A stretch of 17,642 nt of DNA from an uncultured Oxalobacteraceae bacterium (GTDB lineage: Bacteria; Pseudomonadota; Gammaproteobacteria; Burkholderiales; Burkholderiaceae). Position 1 is the stretch's first letter. Each line of letters starts with the position of its first letter. The translations under genes were made by a program, and so were the position numbers. This document shows, piece after piece, positions 7,103 to 14,676 of the stretch. Below the pieces are notes generated by a model. The model saw only the letters and a program-made list of their open reading frames with translations, was not told the origin of the DNA and did not search any database. The DNA lies in assembly GCA_946480015.1 (NCBI GenBank), contig CAMLIL010000106.1, positions 1 through 17,642 on the forward strand. Reading direction: 5' to 3'.

Positions 7103-8278
7103 ATGGAATTCGAAATCTGGATGTTGCTTGGCATCCCCTTGTTCTTCGCGCTCGGCTGGCTGGCCGCGCGCGTGGACATCAAGCAGCTGGTCTCCGAATC
7201 GCGCACGCTCCCGCGCGGCTACTTCAAGGGCTTGAACTTCCTGCTCAACGACCAGCCCGACAAAGCCATCGACGCCTTCATCGAAATCGTCAAGCTCGAC
7301 CCGGAAACGGCCGACCTGCATTTCGCGCTCGGCAACCTGTTCCGCCGCCGCGGCGAGATCGAGCGCGCCATTCGCGTGCACCAGAACCTGCTGGCGCGCC
7401 CGGACCTGCCGCTGGAGCAGCAAGGGCACGCCCAGTACGAACTGGGCATGGACTACCTCAAGGCCGGCCTGCTGGACCGCGCCGAGGAAACCTTCAACGG
7501 CCTGGTGGAAACCACCTACAGCGTGCAGGCCCGCCGTGCGCTGCTGGAAATCTACCAGCGCGAAAAGGAATGGAACCGCGCCATCGAGGCGGCCATCGGC
7601 CTGCAGGAATCCGGTGCCGGCGCGCGCCAGAAAGAGATCGCCCAGTTCTATTGCGAGCTGGCGCACGATGCGCTGGTCCAGATCAAGAACGACGAAGCGC
7701 TGGCCCTGCTCGACAAAGCGGTGCAGGCCGACCGCAAAAACGTGCGCGCCACCATCCTCACCGGCGACGCGCTCATCGCCAAGGGCGACGTCGAAGGCGC
7801 GCTGGCCACCTGGCGCCGCGTCGAACAGCAAAGCGTGCCGCACGTGGCCCTGGTCGCCCAGCGCATCATGGACGGCTACCGCAAGGTCGGCCGTGCGCAG
7901 GAAGGCGTCAACCTGCTGCGCTCCTACCTGGCCGAAGCGTCCTCGATCGACCTGATCGAAGTGGTCTTCAAGGCCGTGATCGAACTCGATGGCGTGGACG
8001 CCGCCAAGCAGCTGGTGCTGGACGAACTGCGCCGCAATCCGACCCTGCTGGGCCTGGACAAGCTGCTCGAAGCGCGCCTGATGGACGCGCCGGCCAATGT
8101 GGTGTCCGAGCTGTCGATGGTCAAGACCCTGGTGCACGGCTACACTGCCAAGCTGGCGCGCTACCAGTGCAGCCACTGCGGCTTCAAGGCGCGCCAGTTT
8201 TACTGGCAGTGCCCCGGCTGCAATCGCTGGGAAAGCTACCCGCCGCGCCGCACCGAAGAACTTAATGTGATGAACTGA
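7103..8278 (+). CDS. lapB: LapB lipopolysaccharide assembly protein (TPR + rubredoxin-like zinc motif)
   Basis: A 391-residue membrane-anchored adaptor. In E. coli LapB/YciM promotes FtsH-dependent degradation of LpxC and so sets the rate of lipid A synthesis. An N-terminal membrane helix (about residues 4-21, WMLLGIPLFFALGWLAA) is followed by a chain of tetratricopeptide helices (for example KAIDAFIEIVKLDPE, ALGNLFRRRGEIERAI). The C-terminal metal-binding knuckles are C356-x2-C359 and C370-x2-C373 in QCSHCGFK and QCPGCNRW. All four cysteines are present and the length matches the family (389 in E. coli). The stop overlaps the rfaE1 start by one base (TGATG), so the two are translationally coupled. 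Confidence 0.96.
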   Translation: MEFEIWMLLGIPLFFALGWLAARVDIKQLVSESRTLPRGYFKGLNFLLNDQPDKAIDAFIEIVKLDPETADLHFALGNLFRRRGEIERAIRVHQNLLARPDLPLEQQGHAQYELGMDYLKAGLLDRAEETFNGLVETTYSVQARRALLEIYQREKEWNRAIEAAIGLQESGAGARQKEIAQFYCELAHDALVQIKNDEALALLDKAVQADRKNVRATILTGDALIAKGDVEGALATWRRVEQQSVPHVALVAQRIMDGYRKVGRAQEGVNLLRSYLAEASSIDLIEVVFKAVIELDGVDAAKQLVLDELRRNPTLLGLDKLLEARLMDAPANVVSELSMVKTLVHGYTAKLARYQCSHCGFKARQFYWQCPGCNRWESYPPRRTEELNVMN

Positions 8279-9243
8279 TGACGACACTCCAACTGACCCC
8301 GGCCACCCAGCACCTGCCTCACGCGCCCGAACTGGGCAAGGTGCGCATCCTGATCTGCGGCGACGTCATGCTCGACCGCTACTGGTTCGGCGACGTCAGC
8401 CGGATTTCGCCGGAAGCGCCGGTGCCGATCGTGCGCGTCGAAAAGCGCGAGGAACGCCTGGGCGGCGCGGCCAACGTGGCGCGCAACGCCGCCGCCCTGG
8501 GTGCGCAGTGCTCGCTGCTGGGCGTGGTCGGCAACGACGAAGCCGGCAGCCAGGTTGCGCAGCTGCTAGCCGACTCGAACATCGACAGCCACCTGCAGCG
8601 CGACCAAGCCATTTCCACCATCATCAAGCTGCGCGTGATCGGCCGCCAGCAGCAGCTGCTGCGCATCGACTTCGAAGACGCGCCCACCGACGTGGTCCTG
8701 CGCGACAAGCTGACCCAGTTCAACGCCTTGCTGCCCGATGTCGACGTGGTGATTCTGTCGGACTACAACAAGGGCAGCCTGGTCAACGTGGCGCACATGA
8801 TCGAAGCGGGCCGCGCGGCCGGCAAGATCGTCATGGTCGATCCGAAAGGCGACGATTTCTCGCGCTACGCCGGCGCCACCGTCCTCACGCCCAACAAGTC
8901 CGAACTGCGCCGCATCGTCGGCAGCTGGTCGAACGAAGAACAGCTGACCGCCAAGGCGCAAGGCTTGCGCGAACAGCTGAGACTCGACGCGCTGCTGCTG
9001 ACCCGCTCGGAAGAGGGCATGAGCCTGTACACCGCCGACGACATCGTCCACATGCAGGCCGACGCGCGCGAAGTCTATGACGTCTCGGGCGCGGGCGACA
9101 CCGTGATCGCCACCATGGCCGCCATGCTGGGCGCCGGCATGCCGATGGCCGACGCCGTCGCCACCGCCAACCGGGCCGGCGGCATCGTGGTCGGCAAGCT
9201 CGGTACCGCCACGGTTACCCGGGAAGAGCTGTTCGGCGCTTGA
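8278..9243 (+). CDS. rfaE1: D-glycero-beta-D-manno-heptose-7-phosphate kinase
   Basis: A PfkB-family kinase of 321 residues that phosphorylates heptose 7-phosphate to the 1,7-bisphosphate on the way to ADP-heptose for the LPS inner core. Visible features are GDVMLDRYWFGDVSRISPEAPVP (start of the sugar-binding part, about 28-50), GGAANVARNAAALG (62-75), VDPKG (187-191), LTPNKSEL (203-210), and the PfkB signature DVSGAGDT at 268-275 with the catalytic base D274. The protein ends there; the nucleotidyltransferase domain of bifunctional E. coli HldE is absent, so it is the monofunctional form and a separate rfaE2 is expected elsewhere. It is translationally coupled to lapB. The epimerase gene hldD does not follow in the window. 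Confidence 0.95.
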   Translation: MTTLQLTPATQHLPHAPELGKVRILICGDVMLDRYWFGDVSRISPEAPVPIVRVEKREERLGGAANVARNAAALGAQCSLLGVVGNDEAGSQVAQLLADSNIDSHLQRDQAISTIIKLRVIGRQQQLLRIDFEDAPTDVVLRDKLTQFNALLPDVDVVILSDYNKGSLVNVAHMIEAGRAAGKIVMVDPKGDDFSRYAGATVLTPNKSELRRIVGSWSNEEQLTAKAQGLREQLRLDALLLTRSEEGMSLYTADDIVHMQADAREVYDVSGAGDTVIATMAAMLGAGMPMADAVATANRAGGIVVGKLGTATVTREELFGA

Positions 9244-9258
9244 TAGCACTCAATCGTG

Positions 9259-9315
9259 CGGGTCAACCCTGACCCGGTCTCCAGCCGTTGAGCAGGCGGG
9301 CCAGCATTCGCTGGC
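9259..9315 (+). terminator. Two consecutive hairpins after rfaE1 (weak terminator candidates)
   Basis: CGGGTCA/TGACCCG with loop ACCC (9259-9276) and GCCAGC/GCTGGC with loop ATTC (9300-9315). Both stems are perfect, but neither is followed by a real T-run, so Rho-independent action is doubtful. They may be RNA-processing or pausing structures between rfaE1 and the ComEA-like gene. Confidence 0.35.
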
Positions 9316-9341
9316 TTCCTACCTCATTAATGGAGAACACC

Positions 9342-9707
9342 GTGATCAAACAACTGATGCTAGCCCTTGCCGCCCTGATTGCCACGATGGGAATGGCTTT
9401 CGCCCAGGTCGACGTCAACAAGGCCGATGCCGCCGCGCTCGATTCCGTCAAGGGCATTGGTCCCAAGACGTCGCAAGCCATTCTCACTGAACGCGGCAAG
9501 GGTGAATTCAAGGACTGGAACGACCTGCAGACGCGGGTCAAAGGCATCGGCGAAAAGAGCGCCGTCAAGCTGTCGGCCGCCGGACTGACCGTCGGCGGCA
9601 AAGCCAAGGACGGCGCAATGGCCGCCGCCCCGGCCAAGACGGCAGCCACCGCCAAGCCAGCCGGCAAGCCGGCACCTGCCAAGGCGGCCGCGCCAGGCCG
9701 CATGTAG
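9342..9707 (+). CDS. ComEA-like helix-hairpin-helix DNA-binding protein, exported
   Basis: A 121-residue predicted periplasmic protein. A signal peptide (residues 1-21, ending MAFA before QVDVNKAD) is followed by the ComEA-type double helix-hairpin-helix (about 23-83: ADAAALDSVKGIGPKTSQAI and the second hairpin VKGIGEKSAVKLS). An alanine-, lysine- and proline-rich low-complexity tail (about 88-121) follows. Such proteins bind incoming double-stranded DNA during natural transformation, though many short ComEA-like proteins have no tested role. I chose the GTG at 9342 because GGAG stands 6 nt before it; the ATG at 9330 has no Shine-Dalgarno and would overlap this one. It is convergent with the slipin gene, only 7 nt apart. 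Confidence 0.85.
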   Translation: MIKQLMLALAALIATMGMAFAQVDVNKADAAALDSVKGIGPKTSQAILTERGKGEFKDWNDLQTRVKGIGEKSAVKLSAAGLTVGGKAKDGAMAAAPAKTAATAKPAGKPAPAKAAAPGRM

Positions 9708-9714
9708 CGTCGGC

Positions 9715-10494
9715 TCAACCCGCGGCGGGCTTGGCGAAACGCTCGGCCAGCTCGCCGATTCCGCGCGCCATCGACACGAACTCGCTCGGCATCATGATGA
9801 TGGTCGTGGTGTTCTGTTCGGCCCCAACCTCGGTGACCATCTGCATGCGGCGCAGTTCCAGGCCGCCCGGATTGGCCATGATCTGGGCTGCCGCCGCGCG
9901 CAGCTTTTCCGATGCTTCCAGCTCCGCTTCGGCCTTGATGATGCGCGCGCGCTTTTCGCGCAGCGCCTCGGCCTCCTGCGCCATGGCGCGCTGCATCGAT
10001 TCGGGGATTTCCACGTTGCGCATCTCCACCCGCGTCACCTTCACGCCCCACGGCTCGGTGGCGGTGTCGATGGCGATGCGCATGGCCGCAGCCAGCTCCT
10101 CCTGCTCCTTGAGCACTTCATCGAGCGAGTGGCGGCCGATCAGGTTGCGCAAGGTGGTCAGCGCCACCTGAATGACGGCGCCGTCGACGTCGAGCACGTC
10201 GATGACCGCGCGCACCGGGTCGACGGTGCTGTACCACACCACCGCCGTGATCTTGACCGGCACGTTATCGCGCGTGATGGTTTCCTGCTGCTGGACCGAG
10301 GCGGTAATGGTGCGCAGGTCCACCATGCGCTGCCACTCGAAGAACGGAATGAGCCAGTACAGCCCGGGGCCGCGCAGGCCACGCAGTTTGCCCAGCCTGA
10401 AGACCACGCTGCGCTCGAACTGGTTGGCCACGCGCAGGCCGGACAGGCCGAGGATGACGAGCAGGCTGGCCACGATGATAATAAACGTTCCCAT
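9715..10494 (-). CDS. Slipin family protein (stomatin/SPFH domain)
   Basis: A 259-residue bacterial stomatin homologue. One N-terminal membrane helix (about residues 3-20) precedes the SPFH/band-7 domain (about 22-190), marked by VVFRLGKLRGLRGPGLYWLIP, DVPVKITAVVWY-like strands (here DNVPVKITAVVWY) and GVKVTRVEMRNVEIPESMQRAM. A charged coiled-coil follows (AEALREKRARIIKAEAELEASEKL), then the C-terminal oligomerisation region. Such proteins form membrane-associated rings and scaffold membrane microdomains. No NfeD-type partner is adjacent, unlike many slipin operons. The start is ATG behind AAGGAA. It probably shares a transcript with the upstream permease, whose stop is 28 nt before this start. 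Family is certain, cellular role unknown. Confidence 0.93.
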   Translation of the reverse strand: MGTFIIIVASLLVILGLSGLRVANQFERSVVFRLGKLRGLRGPGLYWLIPFFEWQRMVDLRTITASVQQQETITRDNVPVKITAVVWYSTVDPVRAVIDVLDVDGAVIQVALTTLRNLIGRHSLDEVLKEQEELAAAMRIAIDTATEPWGVKVTRVEMRNVEIPESMQRAMAQEAEALREKRARIIKAEAELEASEKLRAAAAQIMANPGGLELRRMQMVTEVGAEQNTTTIIMMPSEFVSMARGIGELAERFAKPAAG

Positions 10495-10522
10495 GTTGGT
10501 TCCTTGTTGTGAGTGAAAAGAG

Positions 10523-12478
10523 TCAGACCTTCATCGGCAGGATGACGGTCTGAAGGCCATCGAAATGCAGCCGCCGCTGAAGCGCCAGCGCGGCCTGGTT
10601 GTGCAGCAGCCGGGTGAACCAGTTATCGCTCTTGAACACCAGTTTGCTGGTGAAGAAAATCGCGTTCGAATGCTGCTGTCCGACCTCGCGGCAGGCCTGC
10701 GTGAGCGTGTCGACCGGATCGGTGCCGAAGCACAGCCGGCCTTCCGCCGCCATGCCGTGGCTGTGGCAGAAGCGCACGAAGTAATCGAGCGAGTCCTGCG
10801 CGCGCGTGCGCATTTCCTCCAGTTGCCCGGCGCCGCCGTAGGCATAGGCATCGACTGTGCGCGCGTTGATGAAGATGAAGTTGGTGAAGTGGCCGGGGAA
10901 CATGCGCATCACCCACAGCAGCGCGTGCAGGCCGCCACCGCGCGAACTGCCCACCATGAACACCGCCGTGTGTGCGTTGGCTATCGGCGCGCTCGCCTCC
11001 TGGACGGGGCCGAACGGCTGGCCGGCGAATACCTCGTCCACCATCAGAATGCGCTTGCGGGTATCGCGGTAATGGGCGCGCACCAGCAGGCACAGGGCGA
11101 TCACCAGCGTGGTGACGAACATGGTGACCCAGCCGCCTTCGAAGAACTTTTCCACGACCGTCACGGCGAGGATGCCGGCGGTGACGGTGAGGCCGAGGCC
11201 TGAGAGCAGCAATCCCTGCGCCGCGCCTTTGCGCGCGCGGTGCTGGAACCAGTAGCGGCACAGGCCGGCGAGCGACAGGCTGAAGGTGAGGAATACGTTG
11301 ATGCTGTACAGGACCACCAGCACCTCGACTTTGCCGCCGGTCCAGAGCAGGGCGGCGGTGGCGGCCACGCCCATCAGCAGCACGCCGTTCTGCGTCACCA
11401 GCCGGGTCGACAGGTAGCGGAACTGGTGCGGCACCCAGGAATCGGCGGCCATGTTGGCCAGCACCGCGGGGCCGCCCAAAAAGCCTGTATTGGCGGCCAC
11501 CAGCAGTAGGCCGGCCTCGAACAGCAGCGTGGCGGCCAGCGCCACGTCCAGCGTGCCGCCGCTCAGGCCCGCATGGGCCAGGATCGACTTGAACACCACG
11601 GCGTTGAGGGTCTGGCCCGGTGCCGGCTGGGCGTTCCACAGCAGGTACAGCAGGATGATGCCGCCGGCCGTGAAGGCCAGGCTGATGGCCATGTACAGCA
11701 TGGTCAGCTTGCCGGTGCGCACGCGCGGCTCGGCCAGCGCGTTGACGTTGTTCGATACCGCTTCGATGCCGGTGTAGGTACCGCCGCCGAGGGAATAGGC
11801 CTTCAGCAGCAGCGCGAGGGTGAACACCCATGAGGTGTCGTGCGCCAGCCTGGTGGTTTCGGCCACCGTGTCGCCCATCAGGGACGGCAGCGAAGCGGCC
11901 TGCGCGAACACGCCGTACACGATCAGTAGCGCATGGGTGGCCACGAAGCCGAGGAAAATCGGCAGCAGCAGCTTGATCGACTCCTTGGCGCCGCGCAGGT
12001 TGATCCACAACAGCGCAAACACGACGGCCAGTTCGGTGCCCAGCTTGTAAGCCTGCGCGCCGGGCGGCAGCACGCTGAACAGGGCATCGACGCCGCCGGC
12101 CACGGAAATGGCGATGGTCAGGACATAGTCGACTACCAGCGCCGCGCCGGAGGTCAGGCCGGCATATGGCCCCAGCAGCACGCTGGCGACCCGGTAGCCG
12201 CCGCCACCGCTGGGAAACAGCTCGATCACCTGGTTATAGGCCAGCGATATGATGAAGACGGTGGCGGCGGTCGCCAGCGCCAGGTACAGGCCGAAATGGC
12301 CATGGGTGCCGAGCGCCTTGAACGCTTCTTCGGGCCCGTAGGCGGACGAGGACAGGCCGTCGGCGCCCAGCCCGACCCAGGCCAGGAAGGCGACCAGGGC
12401 CAGCGAATGACGGGTTTCCGCGCGCATCGGATCGAGCGGCTTGCCCAGCAGGGCATTGCGGATGGTAGAGGTTTGCAT
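10523..12478 (-). CDS. APC-superfamily permease, KimA-like (probable potassium uptake)
   Basis: A 651-residue inner-membrane transporter: about 12 hydrophobic helices over residues 28-465, then a cytoplasmic domain of about 170 residues (HTAVFMVGSSRGGGLHALL..., VDTLTQACREVG), comparable with the USP-like tail of KimA. The motif DGLSSSAYGPEE has D40 and Y47, with the same seven-residue spacing as the D36/Y43 potassium site reported for Bacillus KimA. D117-Y118-x-x-T121 also matches reported site residues, and GGGTYTG (231-237) fits the helix 6 part. It is usually annotated only as an amino acid permease. The divergent KdpD-like kinase and the shared operator-like region strongly suggest potassium rather than amino acids. 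The start is ATG behind GGAA. Transport specificity is inferred. Confidence 0.82.
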   Translation of the reverse strand: MQTSTIRNALLGKPLDPMRAETRHSLALVAFLAWVGLGADGLSSSAYGPEEAFKALGTHGHFGLYLALATAATVFIISLAYNQVIELFPSGGGGYRVASVLLGPYAGLTSGAALVVDYVLTIAISVAGGVDALFSVLPPGAQAYKLGTELAVVFALLWINLRGAKESIKLLLPIFLGFVATHALLIVYGVFAQAASLPSLMGDTVAETTRLAHDTSWVFTLALLLKAYSLGGGTYTGIEAVSNNVNALAEPRVRTGKLTMLYMAISLAFTAGGIILLYLLWNAQPAPGQTLNAVVFKSILAHAGLSGGTLDVALAATLLFEAGLLLVAANTGFLGGPAVLANMAADSWVPHQFRYLSTRLVTQNGVLLMGVAATAALLWTGGKVEVLVVLYSINVFLTFSLSLAGLCRYWFQHRARKGAAQGLLLSGLGLTVTAGILAVTVVEKFFEGGWVTMFVTTLVIALCLLVRAHYRDTRKRILMVDEVFAGQPFGPVQEASAPIANAHTAVFMVGSSRGGGLHALLWVMRMFPGHFTNFIFINARTVDAYAYGGAGQLEEMRTRAQDSLDYFVRFCHSHGMAAEGRLCFGTDPVDTLTQACREVGQQHSNAIFFTSKLVFKSDNWFTRLLHNQAALALQRRLHFDGLQTVILPMKV

Positions 12479-12524
12479 GGTGTTCCGGTTGGCTGTTTCG
12501 ACACTGTTCAGGCTATCGAAGCCT

Positions 12525-12577
12525 GTCTAAAAATGTCGTAAAGACTGGACGCCGCCGTGTAAACAAAGCGTAAAAAT
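12525..12577. promoter_or_regulatory. Phased TAAA half-sites: candidate KdpE/OmpR-family operator
   Basis: Four similar decamers occur in one orientation: GTCTAAAAAT (12525), TCGTAAAGAC (12536), GTGTAAACAA (12557) and GCGTAAAAAT (12568). The offsets are 11, 21 and 11 bp, i.e. on one helical face, the pattern expected for OmpR/PhoB-class regulators binding as tandem dimers. The reverse complement resembles the TTTTTATAC/TTTTTTTACAC site of E. coli KdpE. One pair lies 47-67 bp before the permease start, the other 49-69 bp before the kinase start. Confidence 0.55.
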
Positions 12578-12612
12578 CGCGCCCTGGCCGATTTCCGCGA
12601 GCGCCGCTGTGG

Positions 12613-12618
12613 CACAAT
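12613..12618 (+). promoter_or_regulatory. Possible -10 element for the sensor kinase, near-leaderless
   Basis: CACAAT inside TGTGGCACAATCGG lies so that transcription would begin at or within a base or two of the ATG at 12626. No Shine-Dalgarno precedes that ATG, which would fit leaderless translation. No good -35 is visible, so an activator bound at 12557-12577 might be needed. Weak evidence. Confidence 0.3.
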
Positions 12619-12625
12619 CGGCTCC

Positions 12626-14596
12626 ATGTCCAGCGCCACCGAAACACACGACGAACCCCAGCGCGGCCGCTACCTGGCCTGCGTCGGCTGCGGCGACGAT
12701 GCGATCCAGGTCGTGCGCCGCGCCGCGCGCCTGGCCGGCGAGGCGGGCGCCGGCTGGCATGCGGTGTTTGTCGAGACGCCGCGGCTGCAACGCCTGCCGT
12801 CGGCGCAGCGCAAGCGCATCCTGGAGATGCTGCAACTGGCCGAATCGCTGGGCGCCAGCACCGCCGTGCTGGCCGGCGGCGACATCGCGCGCGCCATTGC
12901 CGGCCACGCCCGCGCGGTGGGTGCGCAGTGCGTGGTGCTCGGACGCGGCAGCGTGCGCTGGTGGCGCAGGCCGCTCGGCCAGCGCATCGCCGCCGCCAAC
13001 GGACAGCTCGACATCATCGACGTGGCCGTGCACGAGCATGCGCGCGGCAGCTTGCGCCAGAGCGCCGCGCCGCTGTTCTCGCGTCCGCGCCGCTACCTGC
13101 TTGGCGCCGGCGCCAGTGTGCTGACCGCGCTCGTGACCGCGCCATTGCTGCCTTACTTCGACATCGCCAACATCGCCATGCTGTTCCTGCTGACGGTGGT
13201 GCTGGTGGCCGTGCGGCTGGGACGCGAAGCGGCGGTGATGGCCACGCTGACCGGCAGCGCCGCCTTGACGATCGCAGCGCGCCGCTTTTCCTACGAAGCC
13301 GGCGACCTGCAATATGCCGTTACCTTCATCGTCATGCTGGCGGTGGGACTGATCACGAGCGGGCTGACGGCCGGCCTGCGCTACCAGGCCATGGTGGCGC
13401 GCCGGCGCGAAGCGCGTTCGCGCGCGCTGTACGAATTCGCCCGCGCGCTCTCTGGCACCCTGGTGATCGACCAGGTGTTCGAGATCACGCGCGACTTCAT
13501 CGCCCGCACCTTCGAAGCGCATGCCATGCTGCTGCTGCCCGATGCCAAGGGCCGGCTTGCCTATCCGCAGGGCGCCGGCCGGCCCGGCGTTCCGGTCATG
13601 AGCGTCATCGACCTGGGACTGGCCCAATGGGCGTACGACCACGCGGCGCCCGCCGGCAGCGGCACCGGCATCATGCCGGGCAACGCGTTCTTTCATCTGC
13701 CGCTGGTGGCGCCGATGCGCACCCGCGGCGTGCTGGTGATCTGGCCCGAGCATGGGCGTTCGCTGCTGATCCCCGAACAGCGCAAGCAGCTCGACACCTT
13801 CGGCGCGCTGGCGGCCATTGCCATCGAACGGGTGCACTATGTCGAGGTGGCGCGCGAGGCCGAGCTGCGCATGGAATCGGAACGGCTGCGCAACTCGCTG
13901 CTGTCGGCACTGTCGCACGATGTGCGCACGCCGCTTACATCGCTGGTGGGCCTGTCGGAAGCGCTGGCGCTGTCGCAGCCGCCGTTGGCGCCCGGCCAGC
14001 TCGAACTGGCCCAGTCGCTGCACGAGGAAGCCGCGCGCATGAGCACGCTGGTGTCCAATCTGCTGGAGATGGCGCGCATGCAGAGCGGCGCGGTGACCCT
14101 GAACCTGCAGTGGCACGCGCTGGAGGAAGTGGTCGGCAGCGCGCTGCACGCCTGCGCGCGCCAGCTGGGCGCACGCGCCATCCGTACCGAACTGGCCCCG
14201 CACCTTCCGCTGGTGCGCTACGACGCCGTGCTGATCGAGCGGGTGCTGTGCAACCTGCTGGAAAACGCCGCCAAATACACGCCGCCGGATGCCTGCATCG
14301 TCATCCGTGCCGGCATCGAGGACGGGCAGGCGGTGGTGGCGGTCGAAGACAACGGCCCGGGCCTGGCAGCCGGATCGGAGGAAGCCGTGTTCGACAAATT
14401 TACCCGCGGCGAGCGCGAGTCGCCGATCCCCGGCGTCGGGCTCGGGCTGGCGATCTGCCGCGCGGTCATGCAGGCGCACGGCGGCAGCATTTGCGCGCAG
14501 GCGGCACCCGGCGGCGGGGCCGCCTTCGTGTTCCGGCTGGCGTTGGGCACGCCGCCGGCGCTGCCGGTCCCCGAATCAAACGTGGAAGCGGCATGA
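12626..14596 (+). CDS. KdpD-like sensor histidine kinase lacking the N-terminal KdpD domain
   Basis: A 656-residue membrane kinase. In order: a universal-stress-protein-like domain (about 14-138), four membrane helices of the DUF4118 type (about 157-250), a GAF-like domain (about 275-405), HisKA with the phosphorylated histidine H431 in ALSHDVRTPLTSL, and HATPase_c with N547 (LLENAAKY), DNGPGL (575-580) and GVGLGL (603-608). All catalytic motifs are intact. E. coli KdpD is about 240 residues longer because it begins with a KdpD nucleotide-binding domain, which is missing here. It is divergent from a KimA-like permease, suggesting a potassium- or osmotic-sensing role. No response regulator follows; the TGA overlaps an ATG (ATGA) that opens only a 21-codon frame. 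Its partner regulator must be elsewhere or has been lost. Confidence 0.9.
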   Translation: MSSATETHDEPQRGRYLACVGCGDDAIQVVRRAARLAGEAGAGWHAVFVETPRLQRLPSAQRKRILEMLQLAESLGASTAVLAGGDIARAIAGHARAVGAQCVVLGRGSVRWWRRPLGQRIAAANGQLDIIDVAVHEHARGSLRQSAAPLFSRPRRYLLGAGASVLTALVTAPLLPYFDIANIAMLFLLTVVLVAVRLGREAAVMATLTGSAALTIAARRFSYEAGDLQYAVTFIVMLAVGLITSGLTAGLRYQAMVARRREARSRALYEFARALSGTLVIDQVFEITRDFIARTFEAHAMLLLPDAKGRLAYPQGAGRPGVPVMSVIDLGLAQWAYDHAAPAGSGTGIMPGNAFFHLPLVAPMRTRGVLVIWPEHGRSLLIPEQRKQLDTFGALAAIAIERVHYVEVAREAELRMESERLRNSLLSALSHDVRTPLTSLVGLSEALALSQPPLAPGQLELAQSLHEEAARMSTLVSNLLEMARMQSGAVTLNLQWHALEEVVGSALHACARQLGARAIRTELAPHLPLVRYDAVLIERVLCNLLENAAKYTPPDACIVIRAGIEDGQAVVAVEDNGPGLAAGSEEAVFDKFTRGERESPIPGVGLGLAICRAVMQAHGGSICAQAAPGGGAAFVFRLALGTPPALPVPESNVEAA

Positions 14597-14676
14597 GAAA
14601 TACAACAAACCCGTTGCAAAACAAATTCGTTTTAAAACAATTTTGTTGTATTATTTGAGCTCCTATCGGGGGCATC
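14597..14676 (+). promoter_or_regulatory. AT-rich junction with inverted repeat and promoter of the ATPase pair
   Basis: Directly after the kinase the sequence turns sharply AT-rich. TACAACAAA (14601-14609) is inverted at TTTGTTGTA (14642-14650). Between them lie the palindrome GTTTTAAAAC (14629-14638) and a 16-bp imperfect tandem copy beginning AAAACAA at 14618 and 14634. A candidate -10, TATTAT (14649-14654), overlaps the right arm, with TTCGTT (14626-14631) 17 bp upstream as a weak -35. GGGGG (14668-14672) is the ribosome site for the next gene. The overlap of repeat and promoter suggests an operator. Confidence 0.5.

Noticed and set aside
6475..7206. 243-codon minus-strand frame overlapping lapA and its upstream region
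   Set aside because: It overlaps two well-supported genes on the other strand, has no recognisable domain, and its N-terminal part mirrors the lapA/lapB coding region.
10623..12008. 461-codon frame on the same strand as the permease, in another frame
   Set aside because: Low-complexity Arg/Pro/Ala translation; the permease frame has proper membrane helices and family motifs throughout.
12527..14479. 650-codon open frame antisense to the sensor kinase
   Set aside because: Arg/His/Gln/Ala-rich shadow of a kinase with all catalytic motifs intact. Long antisense frames are expected where third positions are mostly G or C.
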